From positions 1 through 40,100 of the forward strand of contig VFZE01000049.1 of NCBI GenBank assembly GCA_016871315.1: 40,100 bases of DNA, read 5' to 3'. The stretch's first letter is position 1; the number at the start of each line of letters is the position of its first letter. Of this stretch, positions 31,707-39,705 are shown one piece after another. Source of the DNA: Acidimicrobiia bacterium (GTDB lineage: Bacteria > Acidobacteriota > Terriglobia > Bryobacterales > Bryobacteraceae). Below the pieces are notes generated by a model, which saw nothing but the letters and a program-made list of their open reading frames with translations, searched no databases and was not told where the DNA came from. Both the position numbers and the translations under genes were made by a program.

Positions 31707-33008
31707 ATGCGAAGAAGACATTTCCTCTCCGGACTGGCCGCGGGAGCAACAGCCGCGAAAGCCTCCATTGACTGCGGCTGTGCCCCGATGCTGGCGCAGG
31801 CGCCGCTCGGCGCGGGTGCTTTCGAAAAGGTGGGCACCAAGGTTCGCGTGACCGGCATGAAAGTGTTCGGCGTCTCGCTCACGCCGGATTCGGACCGCCC
31901 CTACGTGTTCGTCAAGCTCGAAACCAATCAGGGAATCGTCGGCTGGGGCGAAGCGACGCTGGAAGGCAAGGCCGGCGCCGTCATCGCCTGCGTCAGCGAC
32001 TTCAAGGAATTCATCATGGGCTGCGACCCGATGCAGGTGGAGCATCACTGGCAGTCGATGTACGTGCATAGCTTTTATCGCGCCGGCCCGGTGATGGGTT
32101 CGGCCATCTCGGGCATCGACCAGGCGCTGTGGGACATCCGCGGGAAGATTCTCGGCATGCCCGTTTACAAGCTGCTCGGCGGGCCGCATGATCCGCTCGG
32201 CGTGCGCGGCTATTACCACGCTCGCGCCAATACGCCGGAGCAGTTGCAGGCGCTGCGCCATCAAGCCAAGAGCCTCGGCATCACCGCTTTCAAGAGCGGC
32301 ATTCCCGGCTACTACGAATGGATCGAGACCAACGCCAAGATCACCCGCGCCGTGCGGCAGATCCAGATGCTGCGCGAAAACCTGGGTCCGGAGATCGACA
32401 TCGGCGTCGATTTCCACGCCAAGACCAGCCCTAGCGTCGCCTCCATCATCGTCAAGGAGGTGGAGCCGCTCAATCTCCTGTTCATCGAAGAGCCGTGCCC
32501 GCCGGAAAACATGAAGGCGATGGCGCGTGTTGCCCGGCGCTCCACCACTCCCATTGCAACCGGCGAGCGGCTGGTTGCGTCCTATTCATGCCAGCAACTG
32601 ATTGAGATGGGCGCCGCCGATATCCTCCAATGCGACATCAACCACGTCGGCGGCATCACCGCTCTATGGAAGGTGGCGGCGATGGCCGAGCCGAGCGGCA
32701 TCTCCATCGCGCCGCATGCCTGTGAGGGTCCCATCGGCGGCTTGGCCACGCTGCATGTCGACGCCGCCTCGCCCAACTTCCTGGTGCAGGAGATCTGCAG
32801 CGGCGTGCAGCCGGAGATGAAGGAAGAGGTCTGGGAGGAGTGGCTCGGCTTCCCCGCCATGCGCATGGTGAACGGCCGCTTCCCGCTGCCCGATAAGCCG
32901 GGCCTGGGATTCGACTTGCAGGAATCGGCGCTGGCGAAGTTTCCCTTTGGAGGCACCAAGCCGATGGCTCGTGTCTTCCACGAAGATGGTTCCGTGGCGG
33001 AGTGGTAG
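31707..33008 (+). CDS. Tat-exported galactonate-dehydratase-like enolase
   Basis: The 433-aa enzyme begins with a Tat-type signal (MRRRHFLSGLAAGATAA). Enolase-superfamily features are intact: Asp and His in DIGVDFHAK, Glu in FIEEPCPPEN, Glu in IATGERLVAS, and His in IAPHACEGPIGG. The order and the HxxxxGP segment match D-galactonate dehydratase-like enzymes, which dehydrate sugar acids. Export of such an enzyme to the periplasm is unusual outside Acidobacteria. ATG 31707 is chosen; GTG 31698 overlaps the previous stop and adds three residues. It is co-transcribed with the altered enolase. Confidence 0.9.
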   Translation: MRRRHFLSGLAAGATAAKASIDCGCAPMLAQAPLGAGAFEKVGTKVRVTGMKVFGVSLTPDSDRPYVFVKLETNQGIVGWGEATLEGKAGAVIACVSDFKEFIMGCDPMQVEHHWQSMYVHSFYRAGPVMGSAISGIDQALWDIRGKILGMPVYKLLGGPHDPLGVRGYYHARANTPEQLQALRHQAKSLGITAFKSGIPGYYEWIETNAKITRAVRQIQMLRENLGPEIDIGVDFHAKTSPSVASIIVKEVEPLNLLFIEEPCPPENMKAMARVARRSTTPIATGERLVASYSCQQLIEMGAADILQCDINHVGGITALWKVAAMAEPSGISIAPHACEGPIGGLATLHVDAASPNFLVQEICSGVQPEMKEEVWEEWLGFPAMRMVNGRFPLPDKPGLGFDLQESALAKFPFGGTKPMARVFHEDGSVAEW

Positions 33009-33017
33009 CCAAACCTT

Positions 33018-33530
33018 GTGACGGCCGCGCGCGAGCAGATTCTCACCGCATTGCGTGAAAGGATTCTCGCCTACGCGGCATCCCGTATTGGGCGAGATCA
33101 GGCAGAGGATCTCGCCCAGGAGACGCTGTTGCTGCTGGAAGAAAAATACGCGCACCTGGAGGCGATGGAAGATCTGCTTCCGCTGAGCTTCCAGGTTGTC
33201 CGTTACAAGATCGCCGGTTTCTTACGCAAAGGCGCGCGGCGCGGGGAGTTCCATGCCGCGCAAGTGGATGAGCTGCCGCTGCCGGACGGCGGTCCCGATC
33301 CGCTGGCGGAGGCCGAACGGAAACAACTGGAGCAGCGTTTACAGGAGGCGCTCGCGAAGCTGGACGGACGCTGCCGCCAGATGTTCCGGTACAAACTGGA
33401 AGGGATGAGCTTCGCCGAGATCCAGCAGGCGATGCGAGCCGAGTCGATTAACACGGTCTACACTTGGGACTTCCGGTGCCGGAAACGGCTGCTGGAGCTA
33501 ATGGGCGGAAGTTGGGAGAAATGGAAATGA
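33018..33530 (+). CDS. Sigma-70 family (ECF-like) sigma factor
   Basis: The 170-aa protein has a region 2-like N-terminus (ILAYAASRIGRDQAEDLAQETLLLLEEKY) and a region 4-like C-terminus (LAKLDGRCRQMFRYKLEGMSFAEIQQAM...NTVYTWDFRCRKRLLELM). These fit an ECF or ECF-like sigma factor. GTG 33018 lies 9 bases after the enolase stop. Its own stop overlaps the next gene's ATG (ATGA), and that gene encodes a one-helix membrane protein, a typical sigma/anti-sigma arrangement. Target promoters are unknown. Confidence 0.85.
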   Translation: MTAAREQILTALRERILAYAASRIGRDQAEDLAQETLLLLEEKYAHLEAMEDLLPLSFQVVRYKIAGFLRKGARRGEFHAAQVDELPLPDGGPDPLAEAERKQLEQRLQEALAKLDGRCRQMFRYKLEGMSFAEIQQAMRAESINTVYTWDFRCRKRLLELMGGSWEKWK

Positions 33531-34597
33531 AACCGGAACAGGTAGAAAAGCTGCTCGGTGGTTACGCCACCGGTACGCTCACCGCCGAAGAGCGCGCGGC
33601 GCTGTTCCAGGAGGCATTGCACAACCAGTCCTTGTTCGATGCATTGGCCGATGAAGAAGGGCTGCGAGAGCTGCTGGCCGATCCCGCTGCGCGGCGGCGG
33701 TTGCTGGATTCGCTGGGCCCGGCGCCCGTATCTTTCACCGAACGCCTGCGCGGCTTCTTCTGGCGTCCGCTGCCGATGAGCGCGGCGGCGGCGCTAGTGG
33801 CCTTGGCGCTTGTTGTTGTGATGGTGCGGCAGCCGGAGCCGCCGGTTGAGATCGCGAAGAATATTCCGCAGCAGCAGGAAGAAGCCGCCGTGCCGCCGCC
33901 CGCGGCGGCCGCGCCTGAACCCGCCGCTCCCCCCGCACCGGCCGAGAAAAAAGTGACCAGGGTTCTGGAGAAAGATGCGGAGAAGGAACGGAGTACCATC
34001 AGCCAGGATTTGTCCGCCAGGGCCGACGCGCCCGTTGCCGAGCCGCCGCCGCCTCCTCCTCCTCCGAAGCATGCTCCAGCTCCCGCGGAGGCGGAATTGA
34101 AAAAAGCCGAGGCAGCCGAACGGCCGGCCGAACCGAAACTGTTGGCGGAGTCGATCAGGCGGGAAGCGCGCGATGAAGTCTTGCGGTCGATCGCGAAGAT
34201 GGCCGATGTCGCCCTCGACATAGAACATTTCTTCGAGCGCCGTGAGGCCTCAGGAGACTACTCTCGGCTGACCGGGGTGGAACAGTTACACGCTGGCGAC
34301 GCGGTGCGGTTGTCGGTGCGTGCCATCAAGGCGGGCACGCTGGTCGCCGTGATGGAACAGGACGGCGTAAGGAAACCGCTCATGACGTCCTTCCTGCGCG
34401 AAGGTCAACAAATGCGAATCCCTGCGAGCGGCGATCTGCCCTCGCAGCCCGGCGAGCGCTATGTAGAGATTTCCTTCACGCCCGGCGATCCCGCGGCGGC
34501 CATGAATCAGGGCTTCCGCACCCGCGCCGTCATGGGCCCGCAGTCAAGCACGGTGACTGCAAACCCGCTACGCATCCGGCTCAACTACCGCGAATAG
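33527..34597 (+). CDS. Membrane protein, putative anti-sigma factor
   Basis: The 356-aa product has a cytoplasmic helical N-terminus (MKPEQVEKLLGGYATGTLTAEERAALFQ), a single transmembrane helix at about residues 83-99 (SAAAALVALALVVVMV), a long Pro/Ala/Glu-rich linker, and a beta-rich C-terminal domain (about 235-350: GVEQLHAGDAVRLSVRAIKAGTLVAVMEQDG) that resembles DUF4384-type sensors. The layout suits an anti-sigma factor holding the preceding sigma factor. The N-terminal motif lacks a clear zinc HxxxCxxC, so it is not a standard ZAS protein. ATG 33527 overlaps the sigma stop and has GGGAG at the proper distance; ATG 33521 is the alternative. Confidence 0.7.
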   Translation: MKPEQVEKLLGGYATGTLTAEERAALFQEALHNQSLFDALADEEGLRELLADPAARRRLLDSLGPAPVSFTERLRGFFWRPLPMSAAAALVALALVVVMVRQPEPPVEIAKNIPQQQEEAAVPPPAAAAPEPAAPPAPAEKKVTRVLEKDAEKERSTISQDLSARADAPVAEPPPPPPPPKHAPAPAEAELKKAEAAERPAEPKLLAESIRREARDEVLRSIAKMADVALDIEHFFERREASGDYSRLTGVEQLHAGDAVRLSVRAIKAGTLVAVMEQDGVRKPLMTSFLREGQQMRIPASGDLPSQPGERYVEISFTPGDPAAAMNQGFRTRAVMGPQSSTVTANPLRIRLNYRE

Positions 34598-34613
34598 AAG
34601 TACGGCGTTTCGG

Positions 34614-34619
34614 TAGAAT
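34614..34619 (+). promoter_or_regulatory. Candidate -10 box of the Gfo/Idh/MocA pseudogene
   Basis: TAGAAT sits 33 bases before the ATG of the decayed gene, and GGAGG (34641-34645) is still in place, so expression signals outlived the coding region. The same TAGAATGA string overlaps the dnaG stop. Confidence 0.35.
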
Positions 34620-34652
34620 GACAAAGCCACAAAAACTTCATGGAGGTCATTC

Positions 34653-35083
34653 ATGTCTAAACACTCGCGCCGCGATCGGATCCGCGGATTGGCCAGGTCT
34701 ACATGTCGAAGGGGCTGTGCTTCAAGCGGCGCAAGTCAATTTCCAAGAAGCCCGACACGCCAACGCCGGCCGGCTTCCAGGTGCACAAGGGCGAGAACAT
34801 GGAGCTGGCGATGGAGGAAAAGGCCGTGCGCGGGCAAAGCGAAACGGGCCGCCACATGGCCAACTTCCTCGAAGCGGTCAAGAGCCGCCGCTACCAGGAC
34901 CTGCGCTGCGATGTGGCGACAGCGGCCCGCGCCGCCGACCTCTGGCACATGGCAAACATCAGCTAGCGCCTGGGCCGCAAGCTTACCTACGATCGGACCA
35001 AGGCCAGCTTCGTCAACGATGCCGAGGCCAACAAGATGATGACGCGCCCGTACCGCGCTCCCTACGTGGTGGAAAAAGTGTAA
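34653..35083 (+). pseudogene. Gfo/Idh/MocA-family oxidoreductase pseudogene
   Basis: Three pieces of a Tat-exported Gfo/Idh/MocA dehydrogenase are joined. MSKHSRRD at 34653 is the Tat signal start. Then, in another frame from 34688, IGQVYMSKGLCFKRRKSISK is a central strand. Finally VHKGENMELAMEEKAVRG onward is the C-terminal part (MANFLEAVKSRRYQDLRCD), interrupted by an in-frame TAG at 34964-34966 after HMANIS and continuing RLGRKLTYD to TAA at 35081. Most of the Rossmann domain is deleted. Intact homologues have about 430 residues. It lies beside sugar-related enolases and was probably part of that catabolic set. Confidence 0.8.
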
Positions 35084-35137
35084 CGTCCCTGAAAGGATCT
35101 TCGAGCCGGAGGCATATTCCCGGCAAGGAGACCTTTC

Positions 35138-37450
35138 ATGGATCGAAAAAAACTACCCGTTCTCACCAGCCTTCTGATGTTGGCGGCGCTGCCGCTCGTG
35201 GCCGGCTCCGTGCCGCCGGCCACCGAAGGCTCGCTCTACGTCATCGATAAGGGCGGACGGCCCGCGGCCATCTGCCCGCTGAAACACACCGCCGTGAAGG
35301 CCGACATTTCCGGCTTTCTCGCCCGCGTCACGGTTACGCAGCATTTCGAAAATCCCCTCGCGGAAAACGTGGAAGCCGTGTATGTGTTCCCGTTGGCGCA
35401 ACGCGCCGCAGTAGACGACATGACGATGCTCGTTGGCGACCGCACCATTAAAGGCAAAGTGAAACCCCGCGAAGAGGCGCGGCGCATATTCGAGCAGGCC
35501 CGCGCGCAGGGACACACCGCCGGACTGCTGGATCAGGAGCGGCCCAACATCTTCACCCAGTCGGTGACCAATATCGGCGCCGGCAAGCAAGTGAAGATCG
35601 TCATCTGCTACGTCGAGACGCTCGCTTATGAAGCCGGCGCCTATGAGTTTTCCTTCCCGATGGTGGTGGGCCCGCGCTACAACCCGCGCAGCGGCTCGGT
35701 CACCGATGCCGCCAACATCAAGTCGCCGGTGGCCAAGCCGGGAACCCGCGCCGGACACGACCTGTCGCTTCAGGTGAACCTGGATGCCGGCGTTCCTGTC
35801 ACCGCGATCGAATCGAAAACTCATGAGATCGACATCACCCGATCCGACTCGCGCCGCGCCAGCGTGAGCCTTCGCGCCAAATCTGTGCTCCCGAACAAGG
35901 ACTTTATCCTGCGTTACGACGTCGCCGGCCGGAAAGTGGAGGACGCGCTGCTGACTCACCGCGGCAACCGCGGCGGTTTCTTCACCTTTATCCTGCAACC
36001 GCCGGATCGCGACCTCATCCAACCCTCGGAGATCACGCCGAAAGAGATCGTCTTCGTCGTCGACACATCCGGCTCCATGTCCGGGTTTCCGATTGAAAAA
36101 TCCAAAGAGGTGATCAAGCTCGCCCTGGACGGCCTGCATCCCCGCGACACCTTCAACCTCATCACCTTCGCCGGCGACACGCACATCCTGTTTCCGCAAC
36201 CCGTTCCCGCCACGCTCGAGAACGTGCAAAAAGCCCAACGCTTTATGCTCTCCCGCTCCGGCATGGGCGGCACCGAGATGATGAAGGCGATCCGCGCCGC
36301 GCTGGATCCTTCCGATCAACAGGATCACGTTCGCATCGTCTGCTTCATGACCGACGGCTACGTCGGCAACGACATGGAGATCATCGGCGAAGTGAAGCGC
36401 CACTCCAACGCGCGCGTTTTCAGTTTCGGCATCGGCTCATCGGTCAACCGCTTCCTGCTGGACCGCATGGCGGAAGAAGGCCGCGGTGAAGTGGAGTATG
36501 TCGCACTGAACGACGACGGTTCCGCCGCCGCCAAACGGTTCCATGAGCGCGTCCGGACTCCGCTGATGACCGACGTCGCGCTCGACTGGGGCACGCTCCC
36601 GGTCACCGATGTTTACCCCAAGCGCATCCCCGACCTGTTCAGCGCCAAGCCCGTCGTGGTGACTGGCCGCTACACCGGACCAGCAAGGGGTACGCTGCGG
36701 CTGAATGGCAAGATGGCCGGCCGCGACGTCTCGCGCGCCATCCCGGTGAACCTGCCGGCGGCCGAACCGGCCCGCGACGTGCTCGCAACGCTGTGGGCGC
36801 GCACACGCATCGATTACCTGATGAGCCAGGACTGGCAAGGCATGCAAAGCGGCCATCCGCGCGCCGAGATCCGTTCGGAAATCACCAAGCTCGGCGTGGA
36901 CTTCCGTCTGATGACCCAGTTCACCTCCTTCATCGCCGTGGAGGAATCCACCGTGGTGGAAGGCGGCCAGCCCCGCCGCATCGAAGTTCCGATCGAGATG
37001 CCGCACGGTGTCAGCTATGAAGGCATTTTTGGCAAGGAAAACGAGAAGGCGAAGATGGCCCGTCAGATCGGGACGCAAGGTATGATGCACTCGCCCACGG
37101 TGGCGGAATCGGTGACCCGCTACCGCCAGGATGCCTCGTCTCCCATGCCCCGAGTCGAGGCGCCGGCGCGCCGCTCCGGTCTCCGCGACGAGGCAGACTT
37201 GTCCAAGCTCGCTCCAGAACTGGCCGAGAAGAAGGAAGAAGCAGCCAAGAACGGCAAACTGCATCTGAAGATCTGGCTGGTGGACGATTCCCCGGCCACG
37301 CTGGACCTGCTGAAGAAGCTGGGCGTGGAGATCGTCGAGCAGCGGCCGGGCAAGCTGCTGATCGCGCGTCTGGCGCAGGAGAAACTCCAGGCGCTCATCA
37401 AGATGAAGGAGGTACTCTACGTCGGCCCCGACCTGGGCGATGTGAAGTAG
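35138..37450 (+). CDS. VIT and vWA domain exported protein
   Basis: The 770-aa protein has a signal peptide (about 1-23). A VIT domain follows at about 48-165 (ISGFLARVTVTQHFENPLAENVEAVYVFPL), then a von Willebrand factor A domain from about 303 with the MIDAS motif DTSGSMS (309-315) and the later GGTEMMKAI and FMTDGYVGND elements. The C-terminal part has a Ser/Arg-rich linker and a small domain (LHLKIWLVDDSPATLDLLKK). Such proteins are envelope adhesion or scaffold proteins that bind divalent cations. AAGGAG lies 9 bases upstream. A strong terminator follows the stop. Confidence 0.92.
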   Translation: MDRKKLPVLTSLLMLAALPLVAGSVPPATEGSLYVIDKGGRPAAICPLKHTAVKADISGFLARVTVTQHFENPLAENVEAVYVFPLAQRAAVDDMTMLVGDRTIKGKVKPREEARRIFEQARAQGHTAGLLDQERPNIFTQSVTNIGAGKQVKIVICYVETLAYEAGAYEFSFPMVVGPRYNPRSGSVTDAANIKSPVAKPGTRAGHDLSLQVNLDAGVPVTAIESKTHEIDITRSDSRRASVSLRAKSVLPNKDFILRYDVAGRKVEDALLTHRGNRGGFFTFILQPPDRDLIQPSEITPKEIVFVVDTSGSMSGFPIEKSKEVIKLALDGLHPRDTFNLITFAGDTHILFPQPVPATLENVQKAQRFMLSRSGMGGTEMMKAIRAALDPSDQQDHVRIVCFMTDGYVGNDMEIIGEVKRHSNARVFSFGIGSSVNRFLLDRMAEEGRGEVEYVALNDDGSAAAKRFHERVRTPLMTDVALDWGTLPVTDVYPKRIPDLFSAKPVVVTGRYTGPARGTLRLNGKMAGRDVSRAIPVNLPAAEPARDVLATLWARTRIDYLMSQDWQGMQSGHPRAEIRSEITKLGVDFRLMTQFTSFIAVEESTVVEGGQPRRIEVPIEMPHGVSYEGIFGKENEKAKMARQIGTQGMMHSPTVAESVTRYRQDASSPMPRVEAPARRSGLRDEADLSKLAPELAEKKEEAAKNGKLHLKIWLVDDSPATLDLLKKLGVEIVEQRPGKLLIARLAQEKLQALIKMKEVLYVGPDLGDVK

Positions 37451-37468
37451 CTGGCTGTTGCGACCCTC

Positions 37469-37500
37469 GCCCCGGCTGCTTCGGCGGCCGGGGCTTTTTT
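37469..37500 (+). terminator. Rho-independent terminator, UUCG loop
   Basis: GCCCCGGC (37469-37476) pairs with GCCGGGGC (37487-37494), and inside it GC-TTCG-GC closes a UUCG tetraloop, giving an 11-bp stem counting one U-G pair. Six T's follow (37495-37500). It lies 18 bases after the vWA gene's stop. The T-run touches the stop codon of the convergent small gene. Confidence 0.92.
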
Positions 37501-37777
37501 ACTGCACGCGCGCGCGGTTGCGCTCGTTCAGCACAAGCTCGTCGAAAATGGCCAGAACCTGTTTCCGGAATTGATAGATGCGGCGCAGATTCTCGCGGAA
37601 ATTGGTCTCGTAGCGCCGCGGACGGAGCCACTTTTCCAGCACTGCCTTGGGAACGTCGATGTCTCGCCGGAGCGACTCCACGGGGTGGCCGCGCAGGAAA
37701 AGTCCATAGAACATCGCCGCCTCCTTCATGGGCGCGGCAGGGTCGAAATCGTCCCGGATGACCATTGGTGCTGCCAT
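37499..37777 (-). CDS. Hypothetical protein, 92 aa
   Basis: Not recognised. The frame is open from 37861, but a promoter at 37820-37849 implies the ATG at 37777, which has AAGGA nine bases upstream. The product is basic and helical. HPVESLRRDIDVPKAVLEKWLR looks like a helix-turn-helix, followed by the Arg-rich RYETNFRENLRRIYQFRKQVL. It may bind DNA. The stop lies in the T-run of the neighbouring terminator. Confidence 0.6.
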   Translation of the reverse strand: MAAPMVIRDDFDPAAPMKEAAMFYGLFLRGHPVESLRRDIDVPKAVLEKWLRPRRYETNFRENLRRIYQFRKQVLAIFDELVLNERNRARVQ

Positions 37778-37819
37778 CAGCGATGTCCTTTGCCTGTCGA
37801 TCCTTTCCACGAAATTGCC

Positions 37820-37849
37820 AGTATAATCAGCACCGGCGCCGCTGATCAA
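37820..37849 (-). promoter_or_regulatory. Predicted promoter of small minus-strand gene
   Basis: On the minus strand TTGATC (37844-37849) and TATACT (37820-37825) are 18 bases apart, giving a start near 37813 and a leader of about 36 bases to the ATG at 37777. Confidence 0.5.
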
Positions 37850-37984
37850 GTGTTCCGGCACCCTGGCCGTCCTTATCGGCGCGCCGCCTAAACTGCTTAG
37901 TTCATCTCGTGCTGTTGCATTCTCTGCTTCGTTTCCATCATCCTATAAATTGCAGACGCGATTAAAGTTCAGGAGGTTCTCTTG

Positions 37985-38302
37985 ATGAGGCGGTTCTTAC
38001 CTCTCTCCCTGTTTGCCTTGCTGCCCGCCGTTGGTGCCGATTCCTGGTCCGGCACCGTCGTCGACGTGATGTGCAAGGGCAAGGATCTGGCCGGCCACAC
38101 CCGCCAGTGTGCCCTCAACTGCGCTAAGGGCGGTTTCGGACTGGTGCTGCCCGACGGCAAATTCCTGAAGTTCAATGAAACCGGCAACGCGAAGGCGCTG
38201 GCGGCGCTGAAGAATTCCACCAAGGAAAAGGACATCAAGGCCAAGGTCAGCGGCAAGATGGATGGGGAGATCATCCAGGTGGAAACGATCGAGATTCAGT
38301 AA
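37985..38302 (+). CDS. Small exported protein with three cysteines
   Basis: The 105-aa protein has a signal peptide (MRRFLPLSLFALLPAVGA). A compact domain of about 86 residues begins DSWSGTVVDVMCKGKDLAGHTRQCALNCAKGGFGLVLPDG. Three cysteines and the GLVLPDGKFLKF hairpin recall small periplasmic Acidobacterial proteins of unknown function; a metal or haem contact is possible but not shown. AGGAGG (37971-37976) lies 8 bases before the ATG, and TATAAA (37944-37949) is a candidate -10. It overlaps the convergent gene by 32 bases. Confidence 0.75.
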   Translation: MRRFLPLSLFALLPAVGADSWSGTVVDVMCKGKDLAGHTRQCALNCAKGGFGLVLPDGKFLKFNETGNAKALAALKNSTKEKDIKAKVSGKMDGEIIQVETIEIQ

Positions 38303-38738
38303 GCTGCCGCCGCCTAAGCCCGGCCCAAGTGACGAACACGGGCGGGTTTTCCAGCCACACCAGCATCCACTGGACCATCTCCTCCTTTAACGCGCGCCCG
38401 GCCTCGTCGGCCTTGCGCATGGCCAGCCGCGCGTGATCCTTTGCTTCGATGACCAACCGCCGGCACTCGCGCCGGGTCTGTTCGGCGCCTCCTAGATACT
38501 CTTGTAGCAGCGCCACCAGGGTGCGCTCCAGTTCGTCGAAATCCTGTTGCCGCACTCCTTCCACCAGCGGATGAAGCGCCGCCCCGCTCTCTCGCAGCAG
38601 TCTCCGGAAATAGTTCGCCGAGATGGGATCGAGCTGCCGTTTCCATGCGGCGGCCAGCGCCGGGTTAACGACGGCGGGTCTTTCCCCTTCGAGGAGCTTT
38701 TCCAGTTGCTTTCGTTTGCTTGGTTTGCCCTGTGCCAC
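38271..38738 (-). CDS. Hypothetical protein, 155 aa
   Basis: Not recognised. The product is helical and charged (LVALLQEYLGGAEQTRRECRRLVIEAKDHARLAMRKADEAGRALKEEMVQWML), suggesting a coiled coil. It has no signal peptide. The only good start is GTG 38738, which overlaps the mltG 3' end by 74 bases on the same strand; no Shine-Dalgarno sequence is visible. It is the last gene of the ruvX-mltG unit. Its 3' end overlaps the small exported protein gene. Confidence 0.6.
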   Translation of the reverse strand: MAQGKPSKRKQLEKLLEGERPAVVNPALAAAWKRQLDPISANYFRRLLRESGAALHPLVEGVRQQDFDELERTLVALLQEYLGGAEQTRRECRRLVIEAKDHARLAMRKADEAGRALKEEMVQWMLVWLENPPVFVTWAGLRRRQLTESRSFPPG

Positions 38739-39705
38739 GTCGATATTGAGAGACCGCCCTTTGATGCTGGGCGAACGACTCCGAGAATTGGTGCTTTCCG
38801 TTCGCCCCGGCCACGGCGACGAAATACAGATAGTCGGTCTCGGCTGGATGAAGCGCCGCTTTCAATGACGCGAGGCCGGGATTGGCGATAGGCCCCGGCG
38901 GCAGCCCGGGATTTCTATACGTATTGTACGGATGCCGGCTGTCGAGGTCTGATTGAAAAATGGTTCCGCGGTAGCGGTTCTCCAACAGCGCCGCGTAGAT
39001 GGTCGTCGGGTCGCAATCGAGCTTCATGCCTTTCTTCAAACGGTTCACGTACACGGAGGCCACTTGCGCGCGCTCGGACCCCACGGCGGTCTCCTTTTCT
39101 ACCAGCGAGGCCAGCGTCACGGTCTGGTGCGGATCGGCCTGTGTCCGCAATTGTCCCCAGACGTTGCGGAACTGTTCCACCATCATTCGGGTCAACTGCG
39201 CCGCGGTAGTGTGCCGCGTCAGCCGGTAGGTGGAGGGGAACAGATAGCCTTCCAGCGATCTCGCCTTCGGCGCCAGGTTTTGGATCGGTGCGGTGTCGCG
39301 CGCCGCCTCCAGGAACTGCTCCGCCTTGATCAGACCCATCTGGTCCACTATCCGTGCAATCTCGAAAATGTTGCTGCCTTCCGGCACCAGCAGCTCGTAG
39401 AAGAAAACATCGCCGCGCTCGATGCGGTCAAACACCTCCCGCGCGGAGGCTGCTTCCTTAAACAAGTACTCTCCCGCCTGCAGCCGCGCGCGCGGACGTA
39501 GCAGGCGCAGTAGCGCAAATTGCCAACCCCAACGCACCACCCCCTGCTGGGCGAGCTGCGCTCCCATGCGCATCGTCGAAGTTCCCTTGGGGAATTCGAT
39601 GGTGACCGGCTGCTCAAAGCCGCGGTAAGGTTGATCCAGTTCCCACCACGCCCAGGCAGCGGCGCCCAGCGCCGCCAGAAGCAGCACCGCCAGGATTCTC
39701 TTCAT
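38665..39705 (-). CDS. mltG: Endolytic murein transglycosylase MltG
   Basis: The 346-aa protein cleaves nascent peptidoglycan strands and limits glycan length at the inner membrane. One N-terminal anchor (ILAVLLLAALGAAAWAWWEL) is followed by a LysM-like region and the YceG core. The catalytic glutamate is in TLASLVEKETAV, and YNTYRNPGLPPGPIANPG is the family signature. The C-terminal tail is basic and low complexity. ATG 39705 overlaps the ruvX stop as ATGA; GTG 39717 is an alternative that adds four residues. GGAGG is only one base from ATG 39705, so the start is not settled. Confidence 0.94.
   Translation of the reverse strand: MKRILAVLLLAALGAAAWAWWELDQPYRGFEQPVTIEFPKGTSTMRMGAQLAQQGVVRWGWQFALLRLLRPRARLQAGEYLFKEAASAREVFDRIERGDVFFYELLVPEGSNIFEIARIVDQMGLIKAEQFLEAARDTAPIQNLAPKARSLEGYLFPSTYRLTRHTTAAQLTRMMVEQFRNVWGQLRTQADPHQTVTLASLVEKETAVGSERAQVASVYVNRLKKGMKLDCDPTTIYAALLENRYRGTIFQSDLDSRHPYNTYRNPGLPPGPIANPGLASLKAALHPAETDYLYFVAVAGANGKHQFSESFAQHQRAVSQYRRGTGQTKQTKATGKAPRRGKTRRR

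Noticed and set aside
34618-35250. A 210-aa frame running through the Gfo/Idh/MocA pseudogene into the vWA gene
   Set aside because: The homologous residues lie in other frames; this frame carries none of the family motifs.
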